DNA of 64,000 nt from Corbicula japonica (taxonomy: Eukaryota; Mollusca; Bivalvia; Venerida; Cyrenidae): assembly GCA_038501625.1 (NCBI GenBank), contig JAZAYU010000179.1:186001-250000 (forward strand), written 5' to 3'. Numbering within the stretch: position 1 is the stretch's first letter; every line of letters begins with the position of its first letter. A model generated the notes under the pieces. The model saw only the letters and a list, made by a program, of their open reading frames with translations, was not told where the DNA came from and did no database searches. A program made the translations under genes and the position numbers. Shown here piece by piece: positions 23,501-35,268 of the stretch.

Positions 23501-24569
23501 GACCCGAGGACAAATAACAGGGTCAATATCAAATCACTTATTTATTGACAATTTTATTAAATAACCACAAGTATTTGATCCAAGCCAGAAAATTCTTGTA
23601 TATTTGTGAAATCTTCACGTTGTAAATTTATAACACGTTCGGTTTTAGACACTTACTCAGTAGTTTTCAGTAAATAAGCTGAAATCGTTATCACTTTTTC
23701 GGCCCTGCCTTAATAGCCAATGAAATTGCTTCAAATGCGGGCATTATATAATTAACACTTTTCGACCCGGGGCCGACAATTTGTTAATGATAATGGCCCT
23801 GTTATAAAGCAGGCCGTCGTGTTATTGAACGTGGCAGATGTTTTTTTTAGGGCTAATAACGTATAGTTATTAAAAATTTTTTAAAACAAATAGAATTGCT
23901 TTAACTACTTGCAGTTTCGTCAATCAACTAAGATATGTTTGCAATAGAGGGAAACATTATTAGACATTCACTGCGGATTCAAGCAGTTTAGTATCTTTTC
24001 CAGGTTATGAAACCCCGCAATTTAATAGCGGCAAAATATCTGGGCCTTCGAGATTCTCAACCGATTTTAAAGTGTTTAAGTATGGATCAAAGACAGGAAG
24101 AACTGAAGGCAAGATTTTAAATCGGATCCCATTAATTACTCTTAGAACACAGGTGAGTGAATTTCCAGAAGAGATAGAATTGCACAATCAGTACGAAATT
24201 AATGGCATCAACAACACTATATTTTCTGAAAGAGGAGACTCCGGCTCACTGATCATGATCGACGGAAATAATGGAGAACGTTTTTGTGTGGGAATTCTTG
24301 AAGGTGTAACGTCATACAACACGACCATTGCTACTCCTGTAGGACCAGTTTTAGAAAAACTGAATGTATCATCATTGAAAAGTTTTGAAGCAGATCACGA
24401 TCGAGACACTCTTCGTCATTTACGTAAAGTAACGGATCGCTTAGAAAAGTCAACTGAGAGGATCGAATTAACTTTACAGAAGCTAACTGAAAGATTAAAT
24501 AATGGTTCAGGTTCTGATTCAATTATATACTCCAGAGAACCACGTCAAAATGAAGATCCTAATAACTAA
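17045..24569 (+). CDS. Five-exon gene: CXorf38/DUF4559-like region fused to a trypsin-fold peptidase
   Basis: Exons 17045-17593, 18666-18824, 19688-19898, 22014-23099 and 24004-24569 have GT-AG borders with matching phases (0, 0, 1, 1) and join to one ~856-residue frame. Residues 1-~306 resemble the CXorf38/DUF4559 family: 'KWLDAAL', 'GLKDFVTDEINQFH', Cys pairs, 'SWKNSDARKWC', 'IAKCYLP'. A helical linker follows. The peptidase has CAHVLL (His581), GMDAAIF (Asp646) and ERGDSGS (Ser748), as in intracellular trypsin-like proteases of the NAL1/FAM111 kind. Residues ~795-832 form a likely coiled coil. No signal peptide is evident, so it is probably cytosolic or nuclear. The fusion is inferred from phase compatibility, not transcripts; two adjacent genes remain possible. 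Function is unknown, and a signalling or defence protease is only a guess. Confidence 0.68.
17671..17836. repeat. 55-bp tandem repeat (3 units) in intron 1
   Basis: Units contain TTAATGTTACAATTAAAACA and TTTTAACGTAAACACCG; the latter recurs at 55-bp spacing near 17711, 17766 and 17821. Confidence 0.85.
18666..18824 (+). CDS. Exon 2: helical part of DUF4559-like region
   Basis: 53 codons between TCAACAG|GCTCAA and AAACAG|GTAATT, phase 0 on both sides. It reads 'RVIRNSTDFLLSDIELDRCI' and ends 'AVEKLKQ'. This aligns with the helical RN...H region of CXorf38/DZIP3-type proteins. The His of the HEPN-like R-x4-H motif is not visible; the residues after RN are STDF. Confidence 0.72.
19366..19645 (-). 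repeat. SINE-like tRNA-derived sequences in intron 2
   Basis: Two Pol III B-box matches on the minus strand, GGTTCGATTCCC (19380-19391) and GGGTTCGAATCCC (about 19627-19640), lie in intron 2. Partial A-box-like words sit nearby, but no complete tRNA fold could be drawn. They are read as degraded tRNA-derived SINEs. Confidence 0.4.
19688..19898 (+). CDS. Exon 3: linker of the DUF4559-peptidase gene
   Basis: 70 codons plus one base, from TTTTAATAG|CTGAAA to ACTAATG|GTAAGG, a strong donor. The charged helical sequence ('ISGRDIAKVLDDDVKRRL', 'ELQALQEHFAEIQSDT') continues the family pattern of exon 2. An alternative acceptor 21 bases downstream (CTGAAG|ATAAGC) keeps the same frame. The exon leaves phase 1, which is what exon 4 needs. 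Confidence 0.6.
20290..21035. repeat. Dispersed repeat with ~150-bp internal tandem units (intron 3)
   Basis: The element starts near TATACCCCCGCTTCGAAGAA, contains GTCCGTGCGTCCGTCCGT, has three to four ~150-bp units (GCAGCCTGATATT..., CCATATGGTGT..., CTACTTCCTGTTCACCG...), and ends near GCGGGGTATCACTAGTGAGC followed by TTAGCTCACAAG. The ends look like those of a MITE or other short mobile repeat. No protein is encoded. Confidence 0.65.
22014..23099 (+). CDS. Exon 4: linker and first half of trypsin-fold peptidase
   Basis: The exon starts after a strong acceptor (TTGTTTCTTCAG|AACAAT), enters in phase 1 and reads 361 full codons to CCAACCAAG|GTTTGA. The first ~230 residues are helical and charged without a recognised domain. 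The peptidase begins near 'YVRKKGFIPVGEEAF'; the first catalytic residue is the His of GLSCAHVLL and the second the Asp of HGMDAAIF. If translation instead began at the ATG at 22049, the peptidase would be a separate protein. Confidence 0.78.
23415..23544. mobile_element. Hairpin MITE in intron 4
   Basis: 130 bp with ~36-bp near-perfect inverted ends (TAAATAAGTGATTTGATATT... and its complement). The centre is rich in GGCCGAAGGCCGAGG. Confidence 0.8.
24004..24569 (+). CDS. Exon 5: peptidase Ser region and coiled-coil C-terminus
   Basis: Starts after TATCTTTTCCAG, completes a split Gly codon and reads 187 residues to TAA at 24567-24569. It carries the nucleophile in 'FSERGDSGSLI', a 'FCVGILEG' strand and a C-terminal heptad-like helix ('LRHLRKVTDRLEKSTERIEL'). 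Confidence 0.8.
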
Positions 24570-24806
24570 CATAACGAAACTTTAAGTGGGACATTAATCA
24601 TATTAGGAGAACTCAACGAATAGAATTTTCATTTGATTCGATAGCACACTGAGACTTATATGGATATGTAAGATTCACTTGTTGATTGGTTGTAGAATTT
24701 AATTGGGAAGAACTCATATAACAAAAGTTTTCAGTGTTTATGATCTTTGCCATGGAGGAGCCGCATTTGCTTAAGAGTGGATCCAGACGCTGGTTCACTC
24801 GAGCTG

Positions 24807-24812
24807 AATAAA
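24807..24812 (+). terminator. Candidate polyadenylation signal
   Basis: AATAAA 238 bases after the stop codon of the DUF4559-peptidase gene; the nearest clear signal I see. Confidence 0.45.
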
Positions 24813-25124
24813 GTTGTTTTGCCAATCTATTTATAGCTTTCTGTACCACTTTCGACATCGGGTAATTAGTGTTAGTGATTGAAAATCGGTTCGATTCATT
24901 TCTCGTTATAAATTAGTATTTTACTTTGGCAACTTTTTTTTACTGGAGCATCGTTTGTGATCCTTCCGTGATTCATAAGATTTTTTGGCAGGGACTTAAT
25001 AGTATGAAGGTTTATGGGGAAATCTTATTAAAGAACCAGAAGCACGATTCTGATCTCGGTAAGGTCATTGAGTACCCGCCCTTTTCTTTGCAGTACTAAT
25101 ATCTTATAATGTTTTATATGTGTG

Positions 25125-25470
25125 TGTGCTTTTGCATGCAAAATTGTTTAACTGATGGATGGGTTGTAGTAATTTCACCAAGACAACTTGCACTGGATTG
25201 TTGATATGAGTACTTGTTGTGAGCAAGTGTGAGGTTGGTGCAGCCTAGAACCTGGTTTAAACCTCCACTAACAAATTGTTTTGCCACTGACCATTTTAAG
25301 ACGGTTACCCCAAAGGTTCTCGTTTTCGTTATTTGTTTGTGTTCTCTTGCTTGAAATGATATTCTTGTAAACTAATGATCTCTTTTCTTCTCTACTCTTT
25401 CGCTGCATGGGATGCCTGTGTTTTATGAGTGTTGCGATTATTGATATGCATATATCACTTTTTGGATATC
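25125..25470 (-). repeat. Dispersed repeat family R1, copy 2
   Basis: Reverse orientation relative to the 1.8-kb copy, with matching words: GACAACTTGCACTGG, CAAGTGTGAGGTTGGTGCAG, AACCTGGTTTAAACC, TTGTTTTGCCACTGACC, GGTTACCCCAAAGGTTCTCG. Confidence 0.7.
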
Positions 25471-25722
25471 TGAGTTTGATATTTAAGAGAAGGTGTTTAG
25501 AGGCAATTTCTCCTCATGAAATTTCTTTGACATCATACAGCGTTTCCTAAAAGTGTAACTTCAAATTTTGCGGATTATATTCCTCTTAAGAGGCAAACAG
25601 GTTACCTGTGTCCAAACTGAATACGACAGACCTATGCCTAAACAATGCAACCCATGTTAGCTTTGCCACATATATTTTTGTGCTTGTAATTTGTATTTGT
25701 TGTTGTTATTCTTCTTAAAAGC

Positions 25723-25794
25723 AGCGGTTGTCCAGTGGTAGAGTGCTCGCTTAGGGAACGAGAGGTCACGGGTTTGAGCCTTAGTCCAGTCGCT
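25723..25794 (+). tRNA. tRNA-Pro(AGG)-like sequence, probably a pseudogene or SINE head
   Basis: 72 nt. A 7-bp acceptor stem forms with wobble pairs (AGCGGTT / AGTCGCT). The D-arm word CCAGTGGTAGAG and anticodon arm CTCGCTTAGGGAACGAG place AGG in the anticodon as in eukaryotic tRNA-Pro. The T stem is poorly paired (around GGGTTTGAGCC), which argues against a working tRNA. A tRNA-derived SINE head is an alternative. Confidence 0.5.
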
Positions 25795-25799
25795 AAAAG

Positions 25800-27785
25800 A
25801 GTTGTGTTTGATTTTGTATATATCCACCATTTCACATTTTTAATTCATGTGTTTATCGTTAAAAGGTAATAGAAATAAACGGAGGTACCTTTCTCGGGTT
25901 CCGAATCATTTGTTCATGTTTTGAAACTTTACGTTAATTAGGTTTATTTTTGTTTTTTGCTCGATTTTTTGCAAGTTGACTATTATTTTAATATGCTGTT
26001 GTTTTAGTTCCGAACATGTATTAATAACTTTCAAAATGCAGTTTTCACAGATTTAAAGTTGCATTTTTTCACTGAATGTCAGTTAAGTTAAACTCAGCAT
26101 TCACACATTGTAAATTGTGAAAAAAATAAACATTACAATTTTGCATTAATAACTTTATAAAACCAATTTTAAACATTTCACCTTACGTAAAATGACAATG
26201 GGATCATTTCTTGACACACTTAGTCCATGAATTTCAGCTTATAAATGACCCAACCATTTTTAAAAGTCAGGTACGTTATATTTTTTACATATCACCTTCA
26301 TTTCAATGATATTCATTTGAATCGAGCAATTAATACGTTTTTAAATTGACCATTGTATGATAAAGATACTATGGACAGTATCTTTGTGTTGGGAAGTGCT
26401 TAATAAAATATTTTAAGGTATACATGTAAAAAAAAACTCATACGTAATAAAAGACACACAATAAATACCCGAACTTTTCAAAATCAGTTGAAATAAAAAA
26501 AGCCAATTTCATATGACCTTTCCTTGTAATTAATACACTTCAATTCTTATTCATGGGAAAGGAAATAGTTTTAGCGGACACGATGCATTATTCTAGCTTT
26601 AAAATGTACATTAAAATGATCATATTTTTAACGAACCTGACAAACAATTACGACTATTCAAAACTTGTACTGTTTTAAAACAGTTGAAAAGTAACATAGT
26701 CGTATATACAATTGGTTTGCTGTTATTGTAATAAACATAGAATATTTCTAACTATATCATTGAAAGTAATGAATCTAACCTCGATTTGTAAAACAGTTAA
26801 CGTACCTGACATGATACTAATCTGTTGTGTTTGTGCTCAAATATTTCTGGTGTAACAGATGTATAAGGGCAAAATATGTGTGCATACGTTAAATAGTGCC
26901 AAGAAAATGAAAAAGTAGGGGAAATAACTTTTTTATTTAAAGAATAGTGTTTCATGTACACGTACCTTACATTAACGTACTTGACAGTCAATTTTCAATT
27001 TTCTGCTATGCAATCAATATATAAACTGACACAAAGGCTAGTTTTACCTCAATAAAAAAATAAGACTGCATGAAAAACGAAGAACAATGATTCGGAAATA
27101 TAATTTCAAAACTACGGACGAGAAAGTCAGTATACTATTTAACGTACCTGACAAATTCTAACGTCCACCTGTAATTTTATTTTCTCTCAATTAATCTTAG
27201 ATTGGATGATTCGACGATTGCGTTTTGTTTGTTTCATTCCACATAATTATATATTAAGACTTAGTAAGCCAAAGTTTAATGTTTATTGATGACGTCTACG
27301 TTTGTGAAAGTAAGGTTAAAAGCATTTCAGGAAGGCTTCCCCTAATGAGCTTGGTCGATAACGCCACAGTTCGGTCGCGGCCGTAGTTATCGTTTTTGCT
27401 CGGCGAAAAATGTAATTTTACCATATAACACAAAATAAATTGAAAATGTTTAGGTTAAAAGTTAAACTGGTTCAAAATATGTTATAGAGGATAAACTTTT
27501 CGACATATATCATGTTTAGAAAGAAAATAATTTAAAAAACCCAAGTTCTGGTCACGTGACGTACTGGGAATTCCCTGCATGCAAAACGAAAGTACAAAAC
27601 CTAATGCAGGTAGAAAACGCGATTTTCGAGTGAGATTTAATGCTCGTAAGCGTCAAACAATACGGAAACAACCCAGTAGAGCGTTATTGATAGAACACAA
27701 CTACGCCAACGTGTATTTGTGCGACAGAATTTCCTGTGAAAGTTCGAGTTTCAAATACGGACAGGTTTAAAATACGGCCTTGTCT
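25800..27785. other. AT-rich intergenic DNA with a spaced 13-bp motif
   Basis: No gene recognised. The motif AACGTACCTGACA (with variants) occurs near 26630, 26799, 26973 and 27141, at 168-174 bp spacing, and once inverted near 26268. The intervening sequence shows no obvious further similarity by eye. Confidence 0.45.
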
Positions 27786-27789
27786 TTAA

Positions 27790-30700
27790 CCCTTTCGCTG
27801 CCGTAACGTTATTAAAAGATGCCAAATGTTTTATGACGTCGCAGCTATAATGCGACGACGATTATTATTCGCGCGTTAAACGTTAATTGATAACGTGTTG
27901 TTTTGCCACTGTACTAATTTGACCACTGGCATTAAAAATGTGGTTTGCTATTTGGCGCCTATTAATTTTCAAGTTGCAGCGATCTGTTGCTGAATGAAGG
28001 AAGGTTTGCGCCATCTTGAAAACGCTGTTCGAGGACATATTAGCAGAAGCATAATTATAAAGCAATGAAATGCACACAAGTCCATATGACTTGGATGTCG
28101 GACCATAATATTTAGCGTTGTTATTTATTTTAAGAAATTAGATGTCCTTTTATCATGCGCGGTTATGTAACAGTGTACGTCGAAAATCTGAGTACCTTTT
28201 CCTAAAGGCGTGTGACAACGCGGAAATGTAACCACATCTTTTTTTATAGACACTTCTTCAAACGTAAAGTTCTCGCATTTAGTACACAAATTTTGAGTAA
28301 TATAAGTACGATGGGTCTAGACGAAAATACCTTTAAAAACAAAACTGAAGAAAAGAGAACATAATTTTAGAAGAAAAAGCAATAAAATCATTGAAAAGAA
28401 AAAGGAGCACAACCTTGCTTCAATTCTCAACATTTTTCGGGTCACTTTACCGAAGAAGTTCATCGTAACGATGCAATGTTCAGACTAACGCTTTACACCC
28501 AATAAAAGAAAAATTTAAGCCCGTCTTGCAACAACAAAGGTGCTATCTAATAATTAAACTATCGACGGAGATCTAAATATATAAATGAAGTATTTACCTT
28601 CCCGTGTTCTCACACGCCGCCATCATGAAAAGGTTCTCTGAGGTACACTATTATCGTACAGTGCCTCATACTTTCACCAAAAACACAGGTCTTCAAGGAT
28701 ATTTGTTTTATTTTTTCTGTTAATTGCTTAATTTATGAAATTATGATGATGGTAATGATGACGATGACGATGATGATAATACAAAGTTTTTCTAAAGTGG
28801 TTTGTGGCGTGCTGTCTCTTAATTTATCTTCGGCGGGTGCGATTGGGCATATACATGTATTTGGGTGTTTTTTCATATATTCTATGCTTTAGGAACTTCA
28901 TGCTGATCGACAAATTAATTCAGATTTGATGTATAAAAACAACATACTATAATATTTTGGTTACATGTATGTATATTTTTACATGATAAACATACTTTTG
29001 AGCATGATAGTATTTCTTAATTTCGCTAAAAGTAATGATGTTATGTTCTTTAAAATTAAATTATTCTGACATATTTTCGCTTTGAATTGTGAAAGAAACT
29101 GCCATAAATTTTGTTTCAAACATTTACTGTGTATATTTTTAGGCCAGACCTTGAATGTTTCGTCTTACAAAAACTCCTAACTATTTTTTTCTAAAATGAA
29201 AAAAAAAATTCATTTTCCGATTTTTTTTTATTACGACCGTACCCATTTGGTATTAAAACCTAAAAAGCGAGTGAATGAGAATGAATCAAACGATGGAATC
29301 AAAAGTTTTCCGAATTGTGCTGACTATTTTCTTTTACACAATTTAAAATCCATTTTTTAAAAACAATCCAAGTAAACCGTTCACTTTTATCATGGTAGCC
29401 TCTAAGGCGCTGTAAACGTTTTTCAAGCAACGTTTTTAGGCTCAATTTCGGGGCCGAAAAAGATATTCTTGAAATAATGAATCCATTGGTTCAACTTTTA
29501 GTCGCTACATCCTCTAGGAAAACATTTTAAAAACTATATCTGGTTCCCATGATGGCGCATTTTAGGCAGACAAGACTGAGATCGACAGCGCCAAGTCATT
29601 AAAGACCTATGAAAGCGAATTTATGCTTATATTCTAGTGTTAATAAGTTATTTTTTTATTTAAAAGTGAAAAGTTTGCTTTACAAAAATATTGTGTTTAG
29701 TGAAAAAGCTGGGACAGATGGTACAAGGCTTGAAGATTACTTGTGGCTGTATACATGAACAGACGCCTCAATCACACAATTGCAGCATAAAAATATTTAA
29801 AAAAAAACATTTACAAATTTTATCCTGTAATATATTGTTTTGTCAGTAGTAAGAGGTAATCTAAATAAAGCAAACTTGTACAAAAGAGGTTTGAAAGTTG
29901 ATTGTAAATGACAGTCACATCTTTATCTTTTTTTTTATATTTCGACCTACCGTACTAATTTTTCAAGAAAATTATTGTAAGACTAAAAATAAGAAAGGTG
30001 TCGCCTTATGAACAAATTTAAAGATATATATGTAAATTATCTGATTCTGTAAGGAATCATTACCAAATAGTAATTTAAAAATTAAATACATTTATATTTA
30101 TATCATGGTTACGTAAAGAATCAAAAAGTAAGATTCTACTTTGAAATCGGGACAATCAAAGAAGAAATAAGAAGCTAAGTTACAGTTGCAACACTGTACG
30201 AGATAATAGCTAAGCCGATGGAGAAAATGTTTTATTTTGTTACATTTATCAAGTTCTTTTAACGATTTTCTTTTAAAACATTCAATATTGATAACTCGGA
30301 TTTATGACGTAAGCTTCGAATGTCAAAAAAGCTAATCTAGTTCCCGACTTCCCTATAATAGTTTGCATTGCTATCAAGGAGCGAAGAGCCACCCCAGTTG
30401 TCAGTTTGTTACAGCGCACATGCTTATGGGGCACATCGATCTAAAAACAACAGACAAATGTGGAACTGGCTTATATATGCTCTACAAAAATAAATGACTG
30501 CCTCCACCGTCCGACTAGTTCCTGGCCTGCATGTTACCGAGCTACAAAAATGTTGTAAAGCCGAGATTGTGATTTGCTCATAATAAATGCGAACACCAAA
30601 TACATCGTTTGTAATATAAATTGTATAAGGTTTAATTAGGTAGTCGTCATTTTCAACCCTTATTTGGAATCGCCAAACATTTTTATGTTACCATACATTT

Positions 30701-32197
30701 TCGCCGAGGATTCCTGATGTTAAAAGTTACAACAATCAACAACAACAAAAATAAGATAACATGGTAAGAAATCCACAAAAACCTAGTCGAATCGTTCTCA
30801 CTCCGAAACGTTTGGTATTTTGTGAAAGTTAAATCATAAGGAAGAATCCGAGGTTTGAGAACTTAAAACATTCTTTTAATCCTCTCTTCTTAGATATTGT
30901 AAGCGGCAAACAACTTGGACGAATTTAAGAACTCGTGCGTAAAGTCTTTTACATCATACATCAATTTGTCTAAATATCTCCCTTAACAGATTTGGGCACA
31001 TAAAACTGGGTGAAAGACGCGAATCCAAGGTATAGGTTGTATTAAGGTAAATAACTCAGTATTCCTCCGTGGTCCATTCGAATGAAGTCCGTTTTAATAT
31101 ATGCTATTTTTTATCTTCACCTGGGGGCCTCCTAACCGTTAGAAATCGACCTGTTTGTGACTTGTTTGCAGGAATTACATATCATGAAAATAAATTAAAG
31201 CAATGTCATGCCTATATCTCGTTTGGTAGAGGCGTAGTAGTTCCGGAAGAGCGGATGTATATTTTTGTCACCTTATTTGCGATACCGCGTTTAAAATAGG
31301 GTCTGTTCGGTTAGAGATCAGTAATTTTCTTATAAGTAAGTTAACCCTCCCCCTCCCCCAATTGCTGTGTGTTTTTGAATAGATGAAATGTAGATCTTCA
31401 CAGTCATATATGGTTGTCTAGAAATTAAGATGATAGAAACATGTTAAATGTGCATTGAATATTGGGAATTTAACATTGGGGTCTATAGGAAATGGATTTA
31501 CTTTGTTCAACCTATATCCATGTTTGCGAAATAACGCAACCTTGAGTGACAATTTAAAAGACGTAGTTACGTCAATATATCTGCACGAGATTTGGCGTTA
31601 TTATTTCATTTCTATATTACGTATATAAGGCTGATTATACGGTTCTTAAGTGTTGAAGTTCCTGTGTGGACTTTGTTTATCTTAAACGAGTTAACGGGAA
31701 GTTGAATATATATTCCTTGCGGTTGACTTTTTCAAGACTGCATAGGAAAGACACAGTTTTGAGGGAAAAATAGTTTTGCTATTGAAACATTTAAAACAAT
31801 GATATATTTCTAATTTCGTATCCCATCTGCGCGTACTTGACCATGATCATTACTCGCACTGGTTTTTCATAAAAGTGATACAACTGATATTTTATATGGC
31901 AATTCATGGGAATTTCTGTTTTAATCAATTCGTTTCCAACGTAACGTCAAAATAATTTTAACGTACGTTAATGGCGGGAAATCTTTGCATATAACGAGAT
32001 TGACTTATTCTGACGTCACGTAAATGAGTCGAAAATGTGTATAAACAACTGTAATGGGATGAAATTGGTTTAATAGGTAAAAGACAGAAAGAAAACTGAG
32101 TATAAATACGGACTGCCAAAATTGGCCCAGATTGGCCCGTCGGCACTGAACGTAGTTTATAAGATTGGCCCAGATTGGCCCATCGGCACAGAAGTGG
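27790..32197. mobile_element. Possible piggyBac-like element (ends only)
   Basis: The left end reads TTAA (27786-27789) then CCCTTTCGCTGCCG. The right end, read from outside, is TTAA (32198-32201) then CCACTTCTGTGCCG. The two 14-mers agree at 10 positions, and TTAA flanks both, as for piggyBac. A ~42-bp subterminal duplication (GATTGGCCCAGATTGGCCC) lies just inside the right end. No transposase is visible in the 4.4 kb between, so these may be ends of two different copies. Confidence 0.35.
28741..28782. repeat. Imperfect (ATG/ACG)n microsatellite
   Basis: Imperfect run of GATGATGGTAATGATGACGA type trinucleotides. Confidence 0.8.
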
Positions 32198-32590
32198 TTA
32201 AAATAAAGTACGGCCCATAAAGGAAAACCCGTTCTCCATTTAACTTTTTGATTTCTAAGATATCATCAAAATTCTTTTTGCATCTTAAAGATAACATTCG
32301 TGGCTACAATATAATCATTTATTTTGAAAAGTTTTCAACTAGAAGATAAATATTTCTTTTTCTTAAAGATGGGCCGTCTTTTGACTACAATTCAGTCGGA
32401 AACGGAAAATACGGTCCTACCATTTAATTTCTTCATTTTAAAATATATCTTCAAAATTCTTTTTGCATATTAAATAGGACCCTACAAGCTATGTGAGAAA
32501 CACTTTATGTTGAAAATATCTTAATTAGAAATTAAATTAAGAGGTAGGACTGTGTTTTCCGTTTTACAAGGTACTTTAAACTCTCTTTAA

Positions 32591-35264
32591 CCCTCTTACG
32601 CCGAGAGCGACATTTATGTCGCTCCCGTATAACGCCGAGAGCGACATTAAAGTCGCTGATCGGGAGAGACCGAGAGCGACATATTTGTCGCTTTTAAAAT
32701 ACAATGATTTTGAAATACAAACAATGTATATTCATCGTCATATTTTTGGATAGTTGTTAGATTTTATTAACAAATGGCGCGCCATGATTGCATGTAAACA
32801 CATTTTCCTAAAAATGACGTCATTAAACAAAAAAACGACGTCATTATCGTGGTCACTTTTGGCGTCAAATGCTCGATGTCGTTACGGCAGTCGCGTCAAG
32901 ACATCGATTGCATGGTAAAAATTTTACCATCCGGGTGTGCGAGTTTTTTTACCAAGATCTTATATATCATTGTCTAATACTTAGGAAATGTTATAGCTAA
33001 ATGTTATAAAAGGTTTATAGCCGAAGTTGAAATTTCCGCGAAAGCAAGAACAATCGGCCTAGACAAAGAGTTCCAATTTAAGCATTTTCAAGAAAAGTTA
33101 CATGTACCTTATATATTTTACGAACTATAATAGGCCTAAGTTAGGAATGCGAATTACTTATAATTCGATTAAATTAAAACTCACCAACTTTGATGCATTT
33201 TATGATTTCATACAAAGAACATTATTTAGTCCTGGATAAACAAGCCGACGGATAAGATACATATCATTTCATACATGCGCGTATACACAACAGAGTGATT
33301 ATAAGGGTTGTTCATCAAATGTTGCACATGGATAAATATATGTCAGGTGTATGCAAATTACTCTAATGAATCTAAAAAAAATTATTTATGAATAAATCTT
33401 ATAAAAAACGAGTTGTTTCAAATTAGAAAAAGCATGCTTTAATTTCACGGGAATATTTCAAACCTTATTTTAGTTATAAATAAATGTATACAATACATAT
33501 GCTTTGAGGAAATAGTAACTTTTTTCGGATGAAACATTTCCATGACTTATTTAATCTTGTAAGTTATTTTCAGCATTTTTATTTTAGCGAGCGATTTAAA
33601 TGTTGTCCATATGACAAAAAGGAAAAAGTACCGGGTCACGCGGGTGGCTAGTTTATCAATCGGGTGGCGGGATGCGGATTGTGGAAAAATAAATTTTAAA
33701 GGTGACTGATTAATGTATCAAGGGTTTGGATGTTAATTTATTGATTAGTCGATAGATCGATCATTTGATAAATCGATTAATCAATCAATCAAACAATTTA
33801 TCGATCAACCAAATAATCGATCAATCAGAAATCACTCATTTATTTGTATTGCGCACAATTTTTTTCATGATGATAAAAGAATATTTCTCCGGATTAAAAG
33901 ACATTTTTTGTTTTTATATATACTTTTTCCTTACTTAAGCATATTGGAAAATCTGCTCATTAATTTTACAGAGACATTAGTTTAATGTCTAATGGTGTTT
34001 TGAGTAGAACATAATGGCTGGCATAAATAACCCCTATATTTATGTAAAAAGTTGCATTTCGGTAAAAATTTGATTTTGCCCGGAAATACTTTTGTTAGTA
34101 AACGAATACCAAAAGACGAATAACAATCCTGCCATAAAAAACAAGTATATTGGTGTTTCAATTAAACGACTATATTTTTTTCTAGGCGAACATAACTAAA
34201 TCCAGACAATACGTAGATTTTCAATAAATCAGAAATCTGAAAGACGAAAATATATGGCACTAAAATTGTTTCAATTCAGTGGTTGTCTCTTTTCCCCATT
34301 AATTTTGATTAACACACAGAGCAGATAAATGTAAAAAAGACCTGTGAACTTTCCTGTCGATATCTGATGCAATTTTTAAAATTTGCAATCGATACAAATC
34401 ATGTTAATCCTTTTTGAAAAGCAGAACAAATACCCGGTATATTCAACAACGGCTATTAAATTCACTTCTCCTACTCTTCGAAGGCAGCTGCACAACCAGC
34501 GCTTAACTCGTATTATACCCCAGTTTTTAATACCGGGAAATATGGAACTCCAACCCGAATGGGACGGATGGACTACCAATTCAGCAAACCGTTTTTACTG
34601 CTTGATAGAAACAAATATTTCGTTTAGTAGTCTGGTTCCCGATCTCTTTTTTTTCAAAGATATTGTTTGCGCATAAACTATCCACGAGTCATGCGAATGC
34701 TATTAAAGTAAATTATGAGTTATATAAAAAAAACTCACACCAGATGGATTGCCGTGCAACCATTCATGTGCATCAAAATCTAAATCTGAAAAATCATCTA
34801 CCGGTATTATTTACCGGCACTGTCTTACTTTCAGCAAAAAATCGGAAGATGATGAATTGGGATAGTGAAATTGTGTACATCGGTACACGGGTGCTCTAAC
34901 TGGTAAATCAGTCTCCGCCGGTACTTTCTTTAAGACCAGTTGTGTGTCCGATCACAAATATACTATACTCATGACGTTTCAGAGTACGTAGGCTACATGT
35001 ATATGCTCCATAGCATTAGATTCTTCAAACACATATCTCGGAGAAAGTTGTAAATATAAAATATAAATATATGCAATGTACTAATATAATAATTATTAAT
35101 TTTAACAAAAAGTAAATGAAGATACACTTATGAAGCTTGGACAAAATACATATGAGTCTCAAACCGCATCAAAATTAATAGCGACGTTAACATTGGCGCT
35201 CCGTAACGTCATTTCCGCCGCGACGTCAACAACATCCTAAAATAATGACTCCGGCGTAAGAGGG
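32591..35264. mobile_element. Non-autonomous piggyBac-like element with TTAA target duplications
   Basis: TTAA at 32587-32590 and 35265-35268 flank a 2674-bp segment with matching inverted ends (CCCTCTTACGCCG / its complement at 35252-35264). The left subterminal part holds three hairpins of the form AGCGACAnnnnTGTCGCT within repeats that start CCGAGAGCGACAT. The right end has related AGCGACGTTAAC words. TTAA duplications and CCC-starting ends are diagnostic of piggyBac-type elements. The interior has no transposase, so it must depend on an enzyme encoded elsewhere. An ATCGAT-rich low-complexity stretch lies at about 33740-33830. Confidence 0.78.
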
Positions 35265-35268
35265 TTAA

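Noticed and set aside
31341..31365. TTAACCCTCCCCCTCCC as another piggyBac end
   Set aside because: The match stops after CCCTC, and no inverted partner or TTAA-flanked mate was found.
33740..33830. ATCGAT-rich stretch as a cluster of transcription-factor sites
   Set aside because: Looks like low-complexity sequence in a non-autonomous transposon interior.
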